Source: Candidatus Poseidoniaceae archaeon (GTDB lineage Archaea; Thermoplasmatota; Poseidoniia; Poseidoniales; Poseidoniaceae). From it: a DNA stretch of 64,000 nt. A program made the position numbers and the translations under genes. Below are positions 38,720-48,627 of the stretch, piece by piece. Position 1 is the first letter of the stretch. The number at the start of each line of letters is the position of its first letter. The stretch spans positions 1 to 64,000 of the forward strand of contig CALJHE010000001.1 of assembly GCA_938075675.1 (NCBI GenBank), written 5' to 3'. The notes under the pieces were generated by a model. It was not told where the DNA came from, did not search any database, and worked only from the letters and a program-made list of their open reading frames with translations.

Positions 38720-39816
38720 TCTTCGTTTCGTGCAGCAAAGCCGTAGAATGCGGCTTGTTTGACGTCTGGTAATGCATCTCTTTTTACAAGCAATGTGCGT
38801 ACAGCCCACAAATCAACGAAGACCCTGTACTTTGTTGTAGCATCGAGGTAATCAACACCGCTCGAACCGCCTGTACCCATGCGGCGTCCAATCATTCGCT
38901 CAACCATTCTGGCATGAGCTGAACGGAACAAGATCATGGATTGCTCCAGTCCGACAAAAGAGTCAATAAGTTTTCGAGGCCATGAAAGCAAAGGCAATTC
39001 ACGGTAAGATTCGATGAACAAAAGACCCGCTCTTGAACGAGAAACTACGCCGTCCGGCCTCAAGAAGTGTTCAGCCTGTTCTGTTGATGCCTCTATTCGG
39101 GCACGTACAGGCGCTTCCTCCCCGTGGCCTATAGCCACGATGTGTGCTATCACTTCCTCGCCGTGTGACCTCATGGCTTCCAAATGCCGGTCAACAAATG
39201 CAGTGAGCACATCTGCGTCGTCTTTTGAGCCTGCAAGAGAACCGTTTATCGGCGTTCGAGCGAGCCAAGCAGAGAGTGCTTCGCGCAACGACGGTTGGTT
39301 TGATGTTGCTTCAAAGTCTGACAGAACTTGAGCAGTTACTTTCCCTTCTTGAGCCAACTTCTTCATGTGCAGCAAAGGGTCCATGCCACCCATCCGTTGT
39401 GAATTGTCAAGACCAAGCAAGACTTCGAGTTCTCGCATTTGCCACGATTCAAATCCGGATGAGGTCCCAAGTTTATCCCGGAAGGCAAGGAAACCTTGAG
39501 GCGTAAGTGTTTCCATCACTTTCCATTGGTTGGAAAGTAACCGGAAGATTTCGGTGACTCGGTCTAAATGATGGACCATTTGCGGCAAGATTTCTTCAGG
39601 AACGTGCTCCTGATTAAGCAAGAGATGGGTTTCTTTCAATTCCCGAAGAATCAATTTGAACCACAATTCAAACGCTTGATGAACCACGATGAAATGTTGT
39701 TCGTCGTTTGAAGGCGCAGGACTGTATCCTTCGGGCCCATCTTGCAGAGAGAGCAACTCATTCAATTGAAGATACCCTCCGTAAGTCATGCGGTGTGATG
39801 GTGCGCCTTCGGCCAT
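38716..39816 (-). CDS. kynA: Tryptophan 2,3-dioxygenase
   Basis: [65 protein letters not shown]. Confidence 0.93.
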   Translation of the reverse strand: MAEGAPSHRMTYGGYLQLNELLSLQDGPEGYSPAPSNDEQHFIVVHQAFELWFKLILRELKETHLLLNQEHVPEEILPQMVHHLDRVTEIFRLLSNQWKVMETLTPQGFLAFRDKLGTSSGFESWQMRELEVLLGLDNSQRMGGMDPLLHMKKLAQEGKVTAQVLSDFEATSNQPSLREALSAWLARTPINGSLAGSKDDADVLTAFVDRHLEAMRSHGEEVIAHIVAIGHGEEAPVRARIEASTEQAEHFLRPDGVVSRSRAGLLFIESYRELPLLSWPRKLIDSFVGLEQSMILFRSAHARMVERMIGRRMGTGGSSGVDYLDATTKYRVFVDLWAVRTLLVKRDALPDVKQAAFYGFAARNED

Positions 39817-40212
39817 GATGTAGGATAGGAGTCAAGCCCTTGAACTCTTCACTCTAATTTAGTCGAATGTACTCCTCCTCACAAACAAGTATCTTGGCCA
39901 AAGAAGAGGCGAAGACCGAGCCAATATCCGACAACGAGCAGCGTTAATGCAATGCTAAACGAGGGTCAAAACTCAAGGCCATTGCGCATGAGAAGTGGCA
40001 TAGAAATAAAAAAACAGCAAAGAGGGGAAGTCAATCCAAAAAATATGTTGTTGAAAATAGCCATTTTGGGGAATTTGAGCAGAGGGTTAGTCTTTCTTTT
40101 GGAAGCGAGTGGCCGATTTGAATAAAATGAAGTCGTTTTGTAAAAGCGAAAAGATTGCTCTACAATAGAAACCCATGAGAACACTCATATCACACATACT
40201 TGACCCCTCGAC

Positions 40213-41325
40213 ATGGGCGTAGATTCAGATACACTGGCGGAGTGGCTCGCAGACTACGACCGTGACAACATCACTATTGGTGTCGTTGCATCTCACTCAT
40301 CGTTGCAGATCTTGCATGGAGCCCGAAAGGAAGGTTTCCGCACACTAGGAATCGCAGTTGGTGAAAACCGCAGGCGTTTTTACAAGGCATTCCCAGGCGC
40401 AGAACCTGACGAATGGTTAATGTTGGAAAACTACAGAGAAATGCTCGACCATGCCGAGTGGTTCCGAGAACGTAATGTCGTTATTATCCCTCACGGCTCG
40501 TTGGTGGAGTACCTTGGTTCTTCGAATTTCCGTGAACTTCAAGTTCCAACTTTTGGCAACAGAGGAATCTTGCACTGGGAAAGCAGCAGGGAACGTCAAC
40601 GCCAGTGGCTCGAAGCCGGCGGATGTACAATGCCAAAAGTTCTCGAAGACCCTCACGACATCGACGGCCCTGTCATCGTGAAGTATGCAGGCGCAAAGGG
40701 TGGTCGTGGATACTTTATTGCTAGGAATTACCGTGACTTCCGCAGAAATGTCGACATTGAAGAAGAGTTTACGATTCAAGAGTATGTTCTTGGTTGCAGA
40801 TACTATCTTCACTTCTTTTTCGACCCTACAGCTACCGATGGATTCCAGGTCCAAGGCAAAGGTAGCCGTGCTGGAACGAACCTAGGGCGCCTCGAATTGC
40901 TTTCAATGGACAGAAGAGACGAGTCAAACGTCGATGAGTTCTACAAACTCGGATCACTGCGTGATTTGCGTGAGATGGAACTTGAACCATCGTTTGTGGT
41001 CACAGGCAACCAACCTGTGGTCATCCGCGAATCACTCCTGCCTCGCGCATTCGAGATGGCAGAAGGTACCGTCGCAGAGTCATTCGAACTTGAAGAAGGA
41101 AGCCGTGGTATGATTGGACCTTTCTGCCTTGAGACCATTGTCACCGATGCTCTTGAGTTCAAAGTGTTCGAAATTAGCGCACGAATCGTTGCTGGTTCAA
41201 ACCCCTTCGTCGGAGGCTCTCCTTATTCAGACATCAATGAAGAAAGAATGTCCACCGGTCGACGCATTGCTCGGTCCATCCGCAAAGCGAGCGAAAACGA
41301 TTGCCTCATTGACATTCTCTCCTGA
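40213..41325 (+). CDS. purP: 5-formaminoimidazole-4-carboxamide ribonucleotide synthetase
   Basis: IGVVASHSSLQILHGARKEGFRTLGI; PVIVKYAGAKGGRGYFIA; ATP-grasp-like architecture of archaeal PurP. Confidence 0.92.
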   Translation: MGVDSDTLAEWLADYDRDNITIGVVASHSSLQILHGARKEGFRTLGIAVGENRRRFYKAFPGAEPDEWLMLENYREMLDHAEWFRERNVVIIPHGSLVEYLGSSNFRELQVPTFGNRGILHWESSRERQRQWLEAGGCTMPKVLEDPHDIDGPVIVKYAGAKGGRGYFIARNYRDFRRNVDIEEEFTIQEYVLGCRYYLHFFFDPTATDGFQVQGKGSRAGTNLGRLELLSMDRRDESNVDEFYKLGSLRDLREMELEPSFVVTGNQPVVIRESLLPRAFEMAEGTVAESFELEEGSRGMIGPFCLETIVTDALEFKVFEISARIVAGSNPFVGGSPYSDINEERMSTGRRIARSIRKASENDCLIDILS

Positions 41326-41385
41326 GAATAGATGGTGTCCCGTGGCGGGATGTGTAGAGCCTTCACATCACATCGGTGAAGTATT

Positions 41386-42633
41386 TCAGTCGGAGTCACT
41401 GTTCGATAATGACTCCAAATCTGGAGCGTTTGGAAGGCTGTTCACGGCTTCTAGGTATTCTTCAAGAGAAACGGCACCATCACCGTCTTTGTCCGCCTGC
41501 TTGTGTATGACTTCAGCTTCTTCGACTGACATACCGGTAGCAGAGGCGAGTTCTTCGATTGATAGGAGAGCGCTTCCGTCCATGTCTGCAGAGGCAAAAC
41601 GATTTGTGAGTGATTCAAGTTCTGATTCGAGTTCACGCTTGATTCGTTCTCTTTCTGCTTGGGAAGAGACCTCAAAGGAACAAACCTGCATGATTGGGTC
41701 GCCGGCGCTCAACTCAGCGGAGAACTCGGTTGTTTCACCGCCGTTATTCACCATGATTTGGAACTTTGTTGGGTCTTTCGAGCGGCGCTTCTTGTGCTTC
41801 TTGTAATAGTGAACATAAACATGATACTGCCCGCCAGGAGCAGTACCCTCTGGCCAAAATACATTTTCTACGGGCTTACGGGTTTCAGCCCTCACATTAG
41901 CGTCAACATCCAGTTCGCCACCGCAAGCCGAAATTTTGTTTCCTCCGTGAATACGTTCACCAGAAGGGCACACAATGTGCAGATCGAGATCGTTGTAATT
42001 GTTCCACATCAATGAAACCTGAACATCGGATGATTTTGCCCCTTCACGCTCTAGGCGAGCCTGAAGTTCTTTGATGGCCTTCGAATTGGCGTTATTTGAT
42101 GCAACTTGTTCCTGTTGAGCATTTGCAATCTCTGCGAGACGAGCCTCTTCAGAAGCCAAAAGGTCCTCTTGGCGTTTCAACTCGCGTTCTGCTGCAAGAC
42201 GAGCCTCTTCTTGTTCTCGACGACGCGCCTCATCTTCTTCATCACGGATTTTTTGAGCGGCTTCGTTCGCCAAACGGGACTCCTCAAGGGCCGCCTGACG
42301 GGCATCTTCAGCGATTTGCTGGCGTTCTGCTTCTTGTTGTGCCCGTGTTTGATAGAGTTGCTCACGTGCCAAACGCTCTGCATCTTCAAGCGCAAGACGG
42401 CTTGAAATTGCTTCTTGCCGTCGACGGCGGTTTTCGACAATCGCGAGTTTGCGGTCAATCTCTTTCTTTGCATTTCCGAAACCAGGTGCTCGAGTTCCGT
42501 AGCGAAGACCTTCAGGATTCATACCTTGACGCACTGATACAGTGATGTCTTTTCGGGTGTAAATGTACCATAAACCATAACAGAATCCACCACCAAGGAC
42601 GAAGGATGCCACCAGATACGTTATCTCCATCAA
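41386..42633 (-). CDS. Membrane-anchored coiled-coil protein with DUF2135-like domain and C-terminal EF-hands
   Basis: N-terminal TM; Glu/Ala/Arg coiled coil; VQVSLMWNNYNDLDLHIVCPSGERIHGGNKISACGGELDVDAN; ADMDGSALLSIEEL and ADKDGDGAVSLEEYL. Confidence 0.75.
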   Translation of the reverse strand: MMEITYLVASFVLGGGFCYGLWYIYTRKDITVSVRQGMNPEGLRYGTRAPGFGNAKKEIDRKLAIVENRRRRQEAISSRLALEDAERLAREQLYQTRAQQEAERQQIAEDARQAALEESRLANEAAQKIRDEEDEARRREQEEARLAAERELKRQEDLLASEEARLAEIANAQQEQVASNNANSKAIKELQARLEREGAKSSDVQVSLMWNNYNDLDLHIVCPSGERIHGGNKISACGGELDVDANVRAETRKPVENVFWPEGTAPGGQYHVYVHYYKKHKKRRSKDPTKFQIMVNNGGETTEFSAELSAGDPIMQVCSFEVSSQAERERIKRELESELESLTNRFASADMDGSALLSIEELASATGMSVEEAEVIHKQADKDGDGAVSLEEYLEAVNSLPNAPDLESLSNSDSD

Positions 42634-42749
42634 GGAGTCCTAGGCGGTGCTAGTCTTTGGTAGCATCGGTTGATTGGCGATGAATAAAATCATCATCAAG
42701 TCATGAATCTGCATTTCCCGGGACACATTCTTGGTTGCCTGTTTATAAT

Positions 42750-42767
42750 CTACCCATGTTTAGGTAG
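42750..42767. promoter_or_regulatory. Candidate operator (CTACC-N8-GGTAG) and upstream TATA-like tttataatc of the HTH_10 regulator gene
   Basis: ctacccatgtttaggtag lies between a tttataatc element (about 42742) and the GTG start at 42771. Confidence 0.4.
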
Positions 42768-42770
42768 TTT

Positions 42771-43412
42771 GTGCGAGAAATACACTTGCGATGGACTGCA
42801 CAGACAGTGGCGAATTCAGAATATGCCCCAATTGCTAAAATTGCACATTCTCTTGAGGTCGTCGGCCACCTTGACATCGGAGAGAAGGGTATTCGACAAC
42901 TCATTTTCCCTCATTTCTGCGAAGGGAAAGGTCCCAAGGACTTGAATGAAGTACCCTTCCTTAATGTTGAATCAGAACTTGATGGGGGACAAAGTGGCTA
43001 CCTCGTAGTTTGGAACTCACACCCGTTATCAATCGCAGCGATTCGTTTCTCGAACATACATATCCTCCCACCGTACAAATACGGCGGAGAAGGCATTGAA
43101 ATCACTGTAAGAGGCGTTCCATCTGGCGTTTCTCAATTCTTGAAAACTTGCCGTGCTTGGCTTCCACCTGATACAGTAAAAGTGGTAGAAATGGCAGACA
43201 ATCAAAGCATCATTGAGAGTACGCTTACTCCGCGCCAAATAGAATGCGTAAAGGTTGCTGCATCCTCTGGGTATTACGATCATCCTAAGCAAATCAAATT
43301 GCGGGAACTTTCTGAACTGATGGACATTCCTCGTTCAACCCTTCAAGAACACTTGAATCGAGCTGAATTGGCCATGATGAAATGGGCAAGCGAACAAATC
43401 AATTCGCAGTAA
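42771..43412 (+). CDS. HTH_10 (bacterioopsin-activator-like) transcriptional regulator
   Basis: LTPRQIECVKVAASSGYYDHPKQIKLRELSELMDIPRSTLQEHLNRAELAMM; GTG start inferred. Confidence 0.85.
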   Translation: MREIHLRWTAQTVANSEYAPIAKIAHSLEVVGHLDIGEKGIRQLIFPHFCEGKGPKDLNEVPFLNVESELDGGQSGYLVVWNSHPLSIAAIRFSNIHILPPYKYGGEGIEITVRGVPSGVSQFLKTCRAWLPPDTVKVVEMADNQSIIESTLTPRQIECVKVAASSGYYDHPKQIKLRELSELMDIPRSTLQEHLNRAELAMMKWASEQINSQ

Positions 43413-43452
43413 GAGTGCAAAACCTTGAGAACAAGCGGGTTTTGCGAAAGGC

Positions 43453-44250
43453 ATGGACAAAGCCAGTCGTCTACAGAAAATACTCCCAAATGGTAGAGGC
43501 GTTTGGATTCCAATCGACCATGGTGCATCGGATTTCCCTGTAGAAGGCCTAACTGATACAGACCATGTCATCCGTTCATTGATTCGAGCAGGGGTTGATG
43601 TCATCCTTGCGCAAAAAGGAGTCGTCAGCCATTACAATCACCTGTGCGAGAACTCAGAGACGAGCATGGTCATCCATTTTTCAGTATCAACGCGTCATGC
43701 TGGCTCAGACAGTTCAAACAAGGTATTGGTTGGAAACGCAGACGAAGTGCTTCCCAGAGGCGGAATGGGCGTCTCGTGTCAAGTCAACATGGGCAGTCCG
43801 AATGAAGCAGCAATGGTCGAGCGTATGGGCCAAATGAGCCGTTCTGCCCTTCATCATCAACTCCCAATGTTCGGAATGGTGTATGCACGTGGAGAAAATC
43901 TTTCCATCATGGAGGGGGACACAACCAATGCGAATGCCCACGCAGTGCGCCTTGCATTTGAACTTGGCTGTGACGCTGCAAAGACCACTTGGACTGGCGA
44001 TAAAACAAGTTTCGAAAAGGTTGCTGCAGCCGCTCCAATACCAGTCCTCGTTGCCGGGGGACCCGCTACAGGCGACTCCAAAGGAATTCTGACCATGGTC
44101 CGAGACGCCTTAGATGCCGGTGCATCAGGTATTTGCATGGGTCGTCAGGTGTTTGCCCATCCGAACGTCGAAGCAATTGCGAGGGCTATGGTCATGCTTG
44201 TCCATCAAGACTCTACCGTCGAAGATGCAATGAACGCTTGCGAACTGTGA
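43453..44250 (+). CDS. 2-amino-3,7-dideoxy-D-threo-hept-6-ulosonate synthase (DhnA-type aldolase)
   Basis: GVWIPIDHGASDFPVEGL; AAKTTWTGDKTSFEKV; PVLVAGGPATGDSKGILTMVRDALDAGASGICMGRQVF. Confidence 0.93.
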   Translation: MDKASRLQKILPNGRGVWIPIDHGASDFPVEGLTDTDHVIRSLIRAGVDVILAQKGVVSHYNHLCENSETSMVIHFSVSTRHAGSDSSNKVLVGNADEVLPRGGMGVSCQVNMGSPNEAAMVERMGQMSRSALHHQLPMFGMVYARGENLSIMEGDTTNANAHAVRLAFELGCDAAKTTWTGDKTSFEKVAAAAPIPVLVAGGPATGDSKGILTMVRDALDAGASGICMGRQVFAHPNVEAIARAMVMLVHQDSTVEDAMNACEL

Positions 44251-44259
44251 GGCTTTGGA

Positions 44260-45285
44260 ATGGAAATATGGTTCGATGTTCGTCAGTCTATAGAATTGTC
44301 CGAGACTGTTCCAGAAGGCGTAAATTGTCGCTTCGCCTCAAAGCAGACAGCATTTGCAACCGATGCATACCTCGAAAAAGAACATGTTCTTCGTGACGGC
44401 CAACTCATTGGAAGTTTCATCACTGTTCTCGATGAATCATCGCAACAAATTGCCCGTTCTCTCGTCGGAAGTGTCGAATGGCTCGTGCTCGAATTCGAGA
44501 ATTGGTCAATGATTCCAATTGAAAACCTCATCGCAGCATGTGAAGGCACTCCAACCAAAATCGCTGCCGTCATAACCGAAGCAGAACAAGCAAACGGCGC
44601 TGGTTTCGCTCTCGAAAAGGGAGTGGATGCGTTGGTCATCCGACCAGACAAAGAACTTCTCGAAGCCTCACTTATCGTTAAATCTCAACGTTTGGAAAAG
44701 GCGACTGCTGGTGCGATTGCTGATTCGCATACCGTACATACTGGGATTGGAACACATACCATCACATCCATTGAAAATGGAGGCACCTCCGAAAGGTATT
44801 GCATCGATACAACAAGCTTGTTAAATCTCGGCGAAGGTTTGTTGCTCGGCTCCAGCGCATCAAGCCTCGTACTCGTTCATGGAGAAACTGTAGAATCCGA
44901 ATATGTACCACCACGCCCATTCCGAGTAAATGCTGGACCGCCTCATGCCTATGTGTGTATGGCTGACGGCACAACCAAGTATCTCTCGGAATTGAATGCC
45001 GGTGACTGCATCCTACTTACAAACACCAAAGGAATACAACGCAGTGCGACGGTTGGCAGATTGAAAATCGAAATAAGGCCGATGGTGCTGATTCGGTGGA
45101 TTGATGAAAATAATAAAGGAGGAAGCATGTTCTTACAACAAGCGGAGACAGTACGCGTCATCAACCAAGACAATCGCCCAATATCAGTCACATCACTGGA
45201 AAAAGGCGACAAAATTCTTGGATGGTGTCAAAAGGGTGCTCGGCACATAGGTGCCGAAATCTCGAGTACAGTGTCTGAGAGGTGA
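44260..45285 (+). CDS. 3-dehydroquinate synthase II (archaeal)
   Basis: LVLEFENWSMIPIENLIAAC; LLLGSSASSLVLVHGETVESEYVPPRPFRVNAGPPHAYV. Confidence 0.93.
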   Translation: MEIWFDVRQSIELSETVPEGVNCRFASKQTAFATDAYLEKEHVLRDGQLIGSFITVLDESSQQIARSLVGSVEWLVLEFENWSMIPIENLIAACEGTPTKIAAVITEAEQANGAGFALEKGVDALVIRPDKELLEASLIVKSQRLEKATAGAIADSHTVHTGIGTHTITSIENGGTSERYCIDTTSLLNLGEGLLLGSSASSLVLVHGETVESEYVPPRPFRVNAGPPHAYVCMADGTTKYLSELNAGDCILLTNTKGIQRSATVGRLKIEIRPMVLIRWIDENNKGGSMFLQQAETVRVINQDNRPISVTSLEKGDKILGWCQKGARHIGAEISSTVSER

Positions 45286-45289
45286 AACT

Positions 45290-46177
45290 ATGGCAGTACT
45301 CGGCGCAGGTAAGGCAAACGGTGGATGCAGTCTCTTGCATGCAGCAGGTCTTGGCTATGGCGCAAGCATCGGACTCGATATCCCGATAGCGGTCCGTCTA
45401 CTCGACAAACCAAGTAAGCGGGAGGCGAATGACCCCGACGGACTACTACCTGCAATCGTTGATGCATGGTTGGAGGCCGGTTTTGAGTTACCAAATAAAC
45501 TCGAAAAAGGCGACCTACACTGGGCTGTGATCAGTAAAATACCACCTCGTCAGGGCCTCAAATCCAGTGCAGCAACATCCATTGCGGCATTAAAGGCACT
45601 CGCCGATGCCACCGACGCTGAAGTTTCAGATGAGATGTTTGTTGCCATGGCTGCACAAGCGCAAATCTCTTGTGGCATATCCCTTACTGGCTCTATTGAC
45701 GATGCATGGGCTTGCCTAAAGCCAGGATGGAAACTCATAGACCCACAAGCAGACAGTATAGCCGAGGGTGTGCTTTTCGAAGGAAATGGACCAAGTAATG
45801 ACGATTGGCTGGTTATGGTTGTCTGCAGAGGAGAACGTACACACCGTCCACAATTGGAAGATTTCCCTCCACACGGCGCTGCATTCCAAAAAGCCCTCAC
45901 TGCTTTACAAGAAGAAAACGAATTGGTAGCCATTACCTGGAATGGCCGAGCAATCGTCGCTGTTATGAACGATGTCCAAGGACGGAAAATCACCAACGAC
46001 GCCATGCTCAATGGCGCACGTGCTGCTGGTATGTCCGGCTCAGGTAACGCAATCATTGTCCTAGCACCGAAGGTCAGTAAGCCAAGTTGTGATCGATTGA
46101 GAGCCTTGTTTGAAAACAATAAAGACATCGTGAAAGTAATAGAAACATCATTCATAACGGCTGATACTGAACCTTAG
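45290..46177 (+). CDS. aroK: Archaeal shikimate kinase (GHMP type)
   Basis: MAVLGAGKANGGCSLLHAAGLGYGASIGLDIPI; PPRQGLKSSAATSIAALKAL; AAGMSGSGNAIIVL. Confidence 0.9.
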   Translation: MAVLGAGKANGGCSLLHAAGLGYGASIGLDIPIAVRLLDKPSKREANDPDGLLPAIVDAWLEAGFELPNKLEKGDLHWAVISKIPPRQGLKSSAATSIAALKALADATDAEVSDEMFVAMAAQAQISCGISLTGSIDDAWACLKPGWKLIDPQADSIAEGVLFEGNGPSNDDWLVMVVCRGERTHRPQLEDFPPHGAAFQKALTALQEENELVAITWNGRAIVAVMNDVQGRKITNDAMLNGARAAGMSGSGNAIIVLAPKVSKPSCDRLRALFENNKDIVKVIETSFITADTEP

Positions 46178-46227
46178 GGTGAAGACGCAACTTCTTGAAG
46201 GAAGGGCCACTCGAACAGACGAATCCA

Positions 46228-47310
46228 ATGCACATGCACCTCGGAGAACGTATCCGGCTGAGCCTGTTTGGCACCAGTCATGGCCCTCGCGTTGGTGCTT
46301 TGCTTACCGGAGTCCCTAAGGGCATCCTATTGGATACACATGCGATTCAACGAGCCATGGACGCCCGACGTCCGGGTGGACGTTATGCCAGCAAACGAAA
46401 AGAACCTGATATTGTCGAATTTCGCAGCGGCATCGAAGATGGAAAAACAACTGGCGGCGAGATTGAAATCTCAATCGCCAACACCGATGCAAAATCGAGA
46501 GACTACAGTTTTCTCCCAGACCACCCTCGTCCAGGCCACCAAGATATGGTCATGCACAAACGCACCAACGGCGAGGCCGATTTACGCGGTGGAGGTTCTT
46601 CCAGTGCTCGACTCACCGCCGCTCTTGTAGCATCTGCAGCCGTGCTTTCACCGCTGTTGAAATCTCTCGGCATCCAATGCGAAGCGCAGGTAGGGGCTAT
46701 CGGCACTGTTGAAGCGCTCTCGATGGATGATTGCCCACCACGTTGGGAAAACGAAGATTGTCAAGAGATGCGATGCAGAGACCCTGCAGCCGCTTCGAAA
46801 ATGGTGGAGACCGTTGAACAACATCGCATGGGTCGGAACTCAATAGGAAGTCGCGTTGATTTACGGGTTACTGGCGTACCCCTTGGGTTAGGAGAGCCGT
46901 GGTTCGATGGTCTTGAACCCGCTCTGGCACGAGCCATGATGTCGATTCCTGCTGCCAGAGGCGTAGTATTCGGTAGGGGGTTCGATGTTGTCCAGATGAC
47001 TGGACTCGAGCACAACGATGCATGGGGTGGTTCAAGTGAGCGTCCTGAATTAATTGGCGATAATCCTGACGGAGTGATCGCAGGCCTTGCTACCGGCTCG
47101 CCAATACACGTCTCTATCGCTTTCAAACCTCCTTCATCCATAGCCACTGAACAACATACTCTCAACTTGGCGTCAGGGATTGTGGAGCCGCTCGTTGTCG
47201 GTGGACGACATGACCCTGTTCTTGGCCCGCGTGCCGTTGCCGTTGTCGAAGCGATGGCTCAACTCGTGCTGGCTGACCTTGCTGTACGTGGAGGTTTTAT
47301 CGATGCGTAA
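46228..47310 (+). CDS. aroC: Chorismate synthase
   Basis: GERIRLSLFGTSHGPRVGALLTGVPKGI; RPGHQDMVMHKRTNGEADLRGGGSSSARLTA. Confidence 0.94.
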   Translation: MHMHLGERIRLSLFGTSHGPRVGALLTGVPKGILLDTHAIQRAMDARRPGGRYASKRKEPDIVEFRSGIEDGKTTGGEIEISIANTDAKSRDYSFLPDHPRPGHQDMVMHKRTNGEADLRGGGSSSARLTAALVASAAVLSPLLKSLGIQCEAQVGAIGTVEALSMDDCPPRWENEDCQEMRCRDPAAASKMVETVEQHRMGRNSIGSRVDLRVTGVPLGLGEPWFDGLEPALARAMMSIPAARGVVFGRGFDVVQMTGLEHNDAWGGSSERPELIGDNPDGVIAGLATGSPIHVSIAFKPPSSIATEQHTLNLASGIVEPLVVGGRHDPVLGPRAVAVVEAMAQLVLADLAVRGGFIDA

Positions 47311-48625
47311 GACCATTACAGTTCACAAGTTCGGTGGTTCGTGCCTGAGAGACAGATCAGATCTCAACAGGATTGCTGAAGTGATTCAACACTGGCCAGG
47401 CCAATCCTTGATTGTCGTCTCCGCATTGTGGGGGACAACCGACCGGCTCATGCGAGCGAGCCAAGAACCGAGGTATGCAAGCCGATTAGTAAGCGACCTC
47501 TCACGGCAACATCTTCGCTTTGCACCATCGCTCATTGAGGGTGAAAACGGCCATCTTTTCCGTTCTGTACTAAAAGGAATTGAACAATCTTTGAACGAGT
47601 TGGCACAGTCCCCAAACAATTGGATTGCAATCAATCGATTGCTGGCCGCAGGTGAACGGCTATCCGCTCTGGTTGTTGCTCAGCACCTGAAAGAAAACGG
47701 AGTTGATGCACATCCAGTGGGCGCTGAAGACATTGGGCTCAAACTGAAAGGTATCAATCGCGCACCGGTAGTCGACCTTGAAACTTCGATGGTAGAACTC
47801 GACCGCTCAGCGTTTTTCGGCACTCCTGTAATCACAGGGTGGTTCGGGGAAGGAGATGACGGAGAACTCGCCTTACTCGGCCGAGGAGGATGCGACCACT
47901 CTGCGACATCAATAGCAAGGCTCGTGGATGCTGACAAAGTGATTCTTTGGAAAGACGTCGATGGCGTGCTTCCTCTCAATCCGAGATGGGGGTTGGATTC
48001 TTCTCCGATCCCTTACCTTGGTTACAGTGAAGCTGTTGAACTTGCAAGGCTCGACACCCCCGTCCTCCACCCTGCAACAGTTGAGCCTCTTAGGGGAATT
48101 GGAATCCCGTTGGAAATTCGAGACTTACGCAGTATCGTAAAGGAACAAGCGGCTTCCATCATCGGACCGGATTTGATTCAAACGCATAAAGTCAAAGCAA
48201 TTGGCTGCCTACCAAATGTGACAAGGCTAACCGTCAGTTCCTCGTCCCTTGAAGTCCAAAGCGAACACCTTGGGCGAGTTCTTATTGATTTAGCAAGTGA
48301 AAACATTGCCTGTTGGAATCTCGACTCCATACCGGGCCAGATTTCATGGATTGTATCGCAACACGACCTGCAAAAAGCAACCCAAATTGTAACGAACCAC
48401 TTCTCTACACCAGACATAACTGAGTATGGTGTGATGTTCTCACTCGTTGGCAACAAACTGCCAAATGAAGAAAACGCACTCTTATCATCGGAAATGATTT
48501 CATTGCTGGGACTGGAAATTGTATCGGTGACCGATCATGCAGTACGTGTCATCTCATCACGTCACGATGTTTCATCAATGCTGGACACATTAGCCAATCA
48601 TCTGGGCTTGGCCGCAATGGTCTAA
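47303..48625 (+). CDS. lysC: Aspartate kinase
   Basis: MRKTITVHKFGGSCLRDRSDLNRIAEVI; LLGRGGCDHSATSIARLVDADKVILWKDVDGVL; C-terminal ACT-like region; 8-bp overlap with aroC. Confidence 0.9.
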   Translation: MRKTITVHKFGGSCLRDRSDLNRIAEVIQHWPGQSLIVVSALWGTTDRLMRASQEPRYASRLVSDLSRQHLRFAPSLIEGENGHLFRSVLKGIEQSLNELAQSPNNWIAINRLLAAGERLSALVVAQHLKENGVDAHPVGAEDIGLKLKGINRAPVVDLETSMVELDRSAFFGTPVITGWFGEGDDGELALLGRGGCDHSATSIARLVDADKVILWKDVDGVLPLNPRWGLDSSPIPYLGYSEAVELARLDTPVLHPATVEPLRGIGIPLEIRDLRSIVKEQAASIIGPDLIQTHKVKAIGCLPNVTRLTVSSSSLEVQSEHLGRVLIDLASENIACWNLDSIPGQISWIVSQHDLQKATQIVTNHFSTPDITEYGVMFSLVGNKLPNEENALLSSEMISLLGLEIVSVTDHAVRVISSRHDVSSMLDTLANHLGLAAMV

Positions 48626-48627
48626 GT

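Noticed and set aside
39966-40184. 72-aa minus-strand ORF in the long intergenic region
   Set aside because: No motif, odd composition for this genome and no ribosome-site support; not enough evidence to call a gene.
45550-46155. 201-aa minus-strand ORF antisense to shikimate kinase
   Set aside because: Fully antisense to a conserved GHMP kinase; no recognisable motif.
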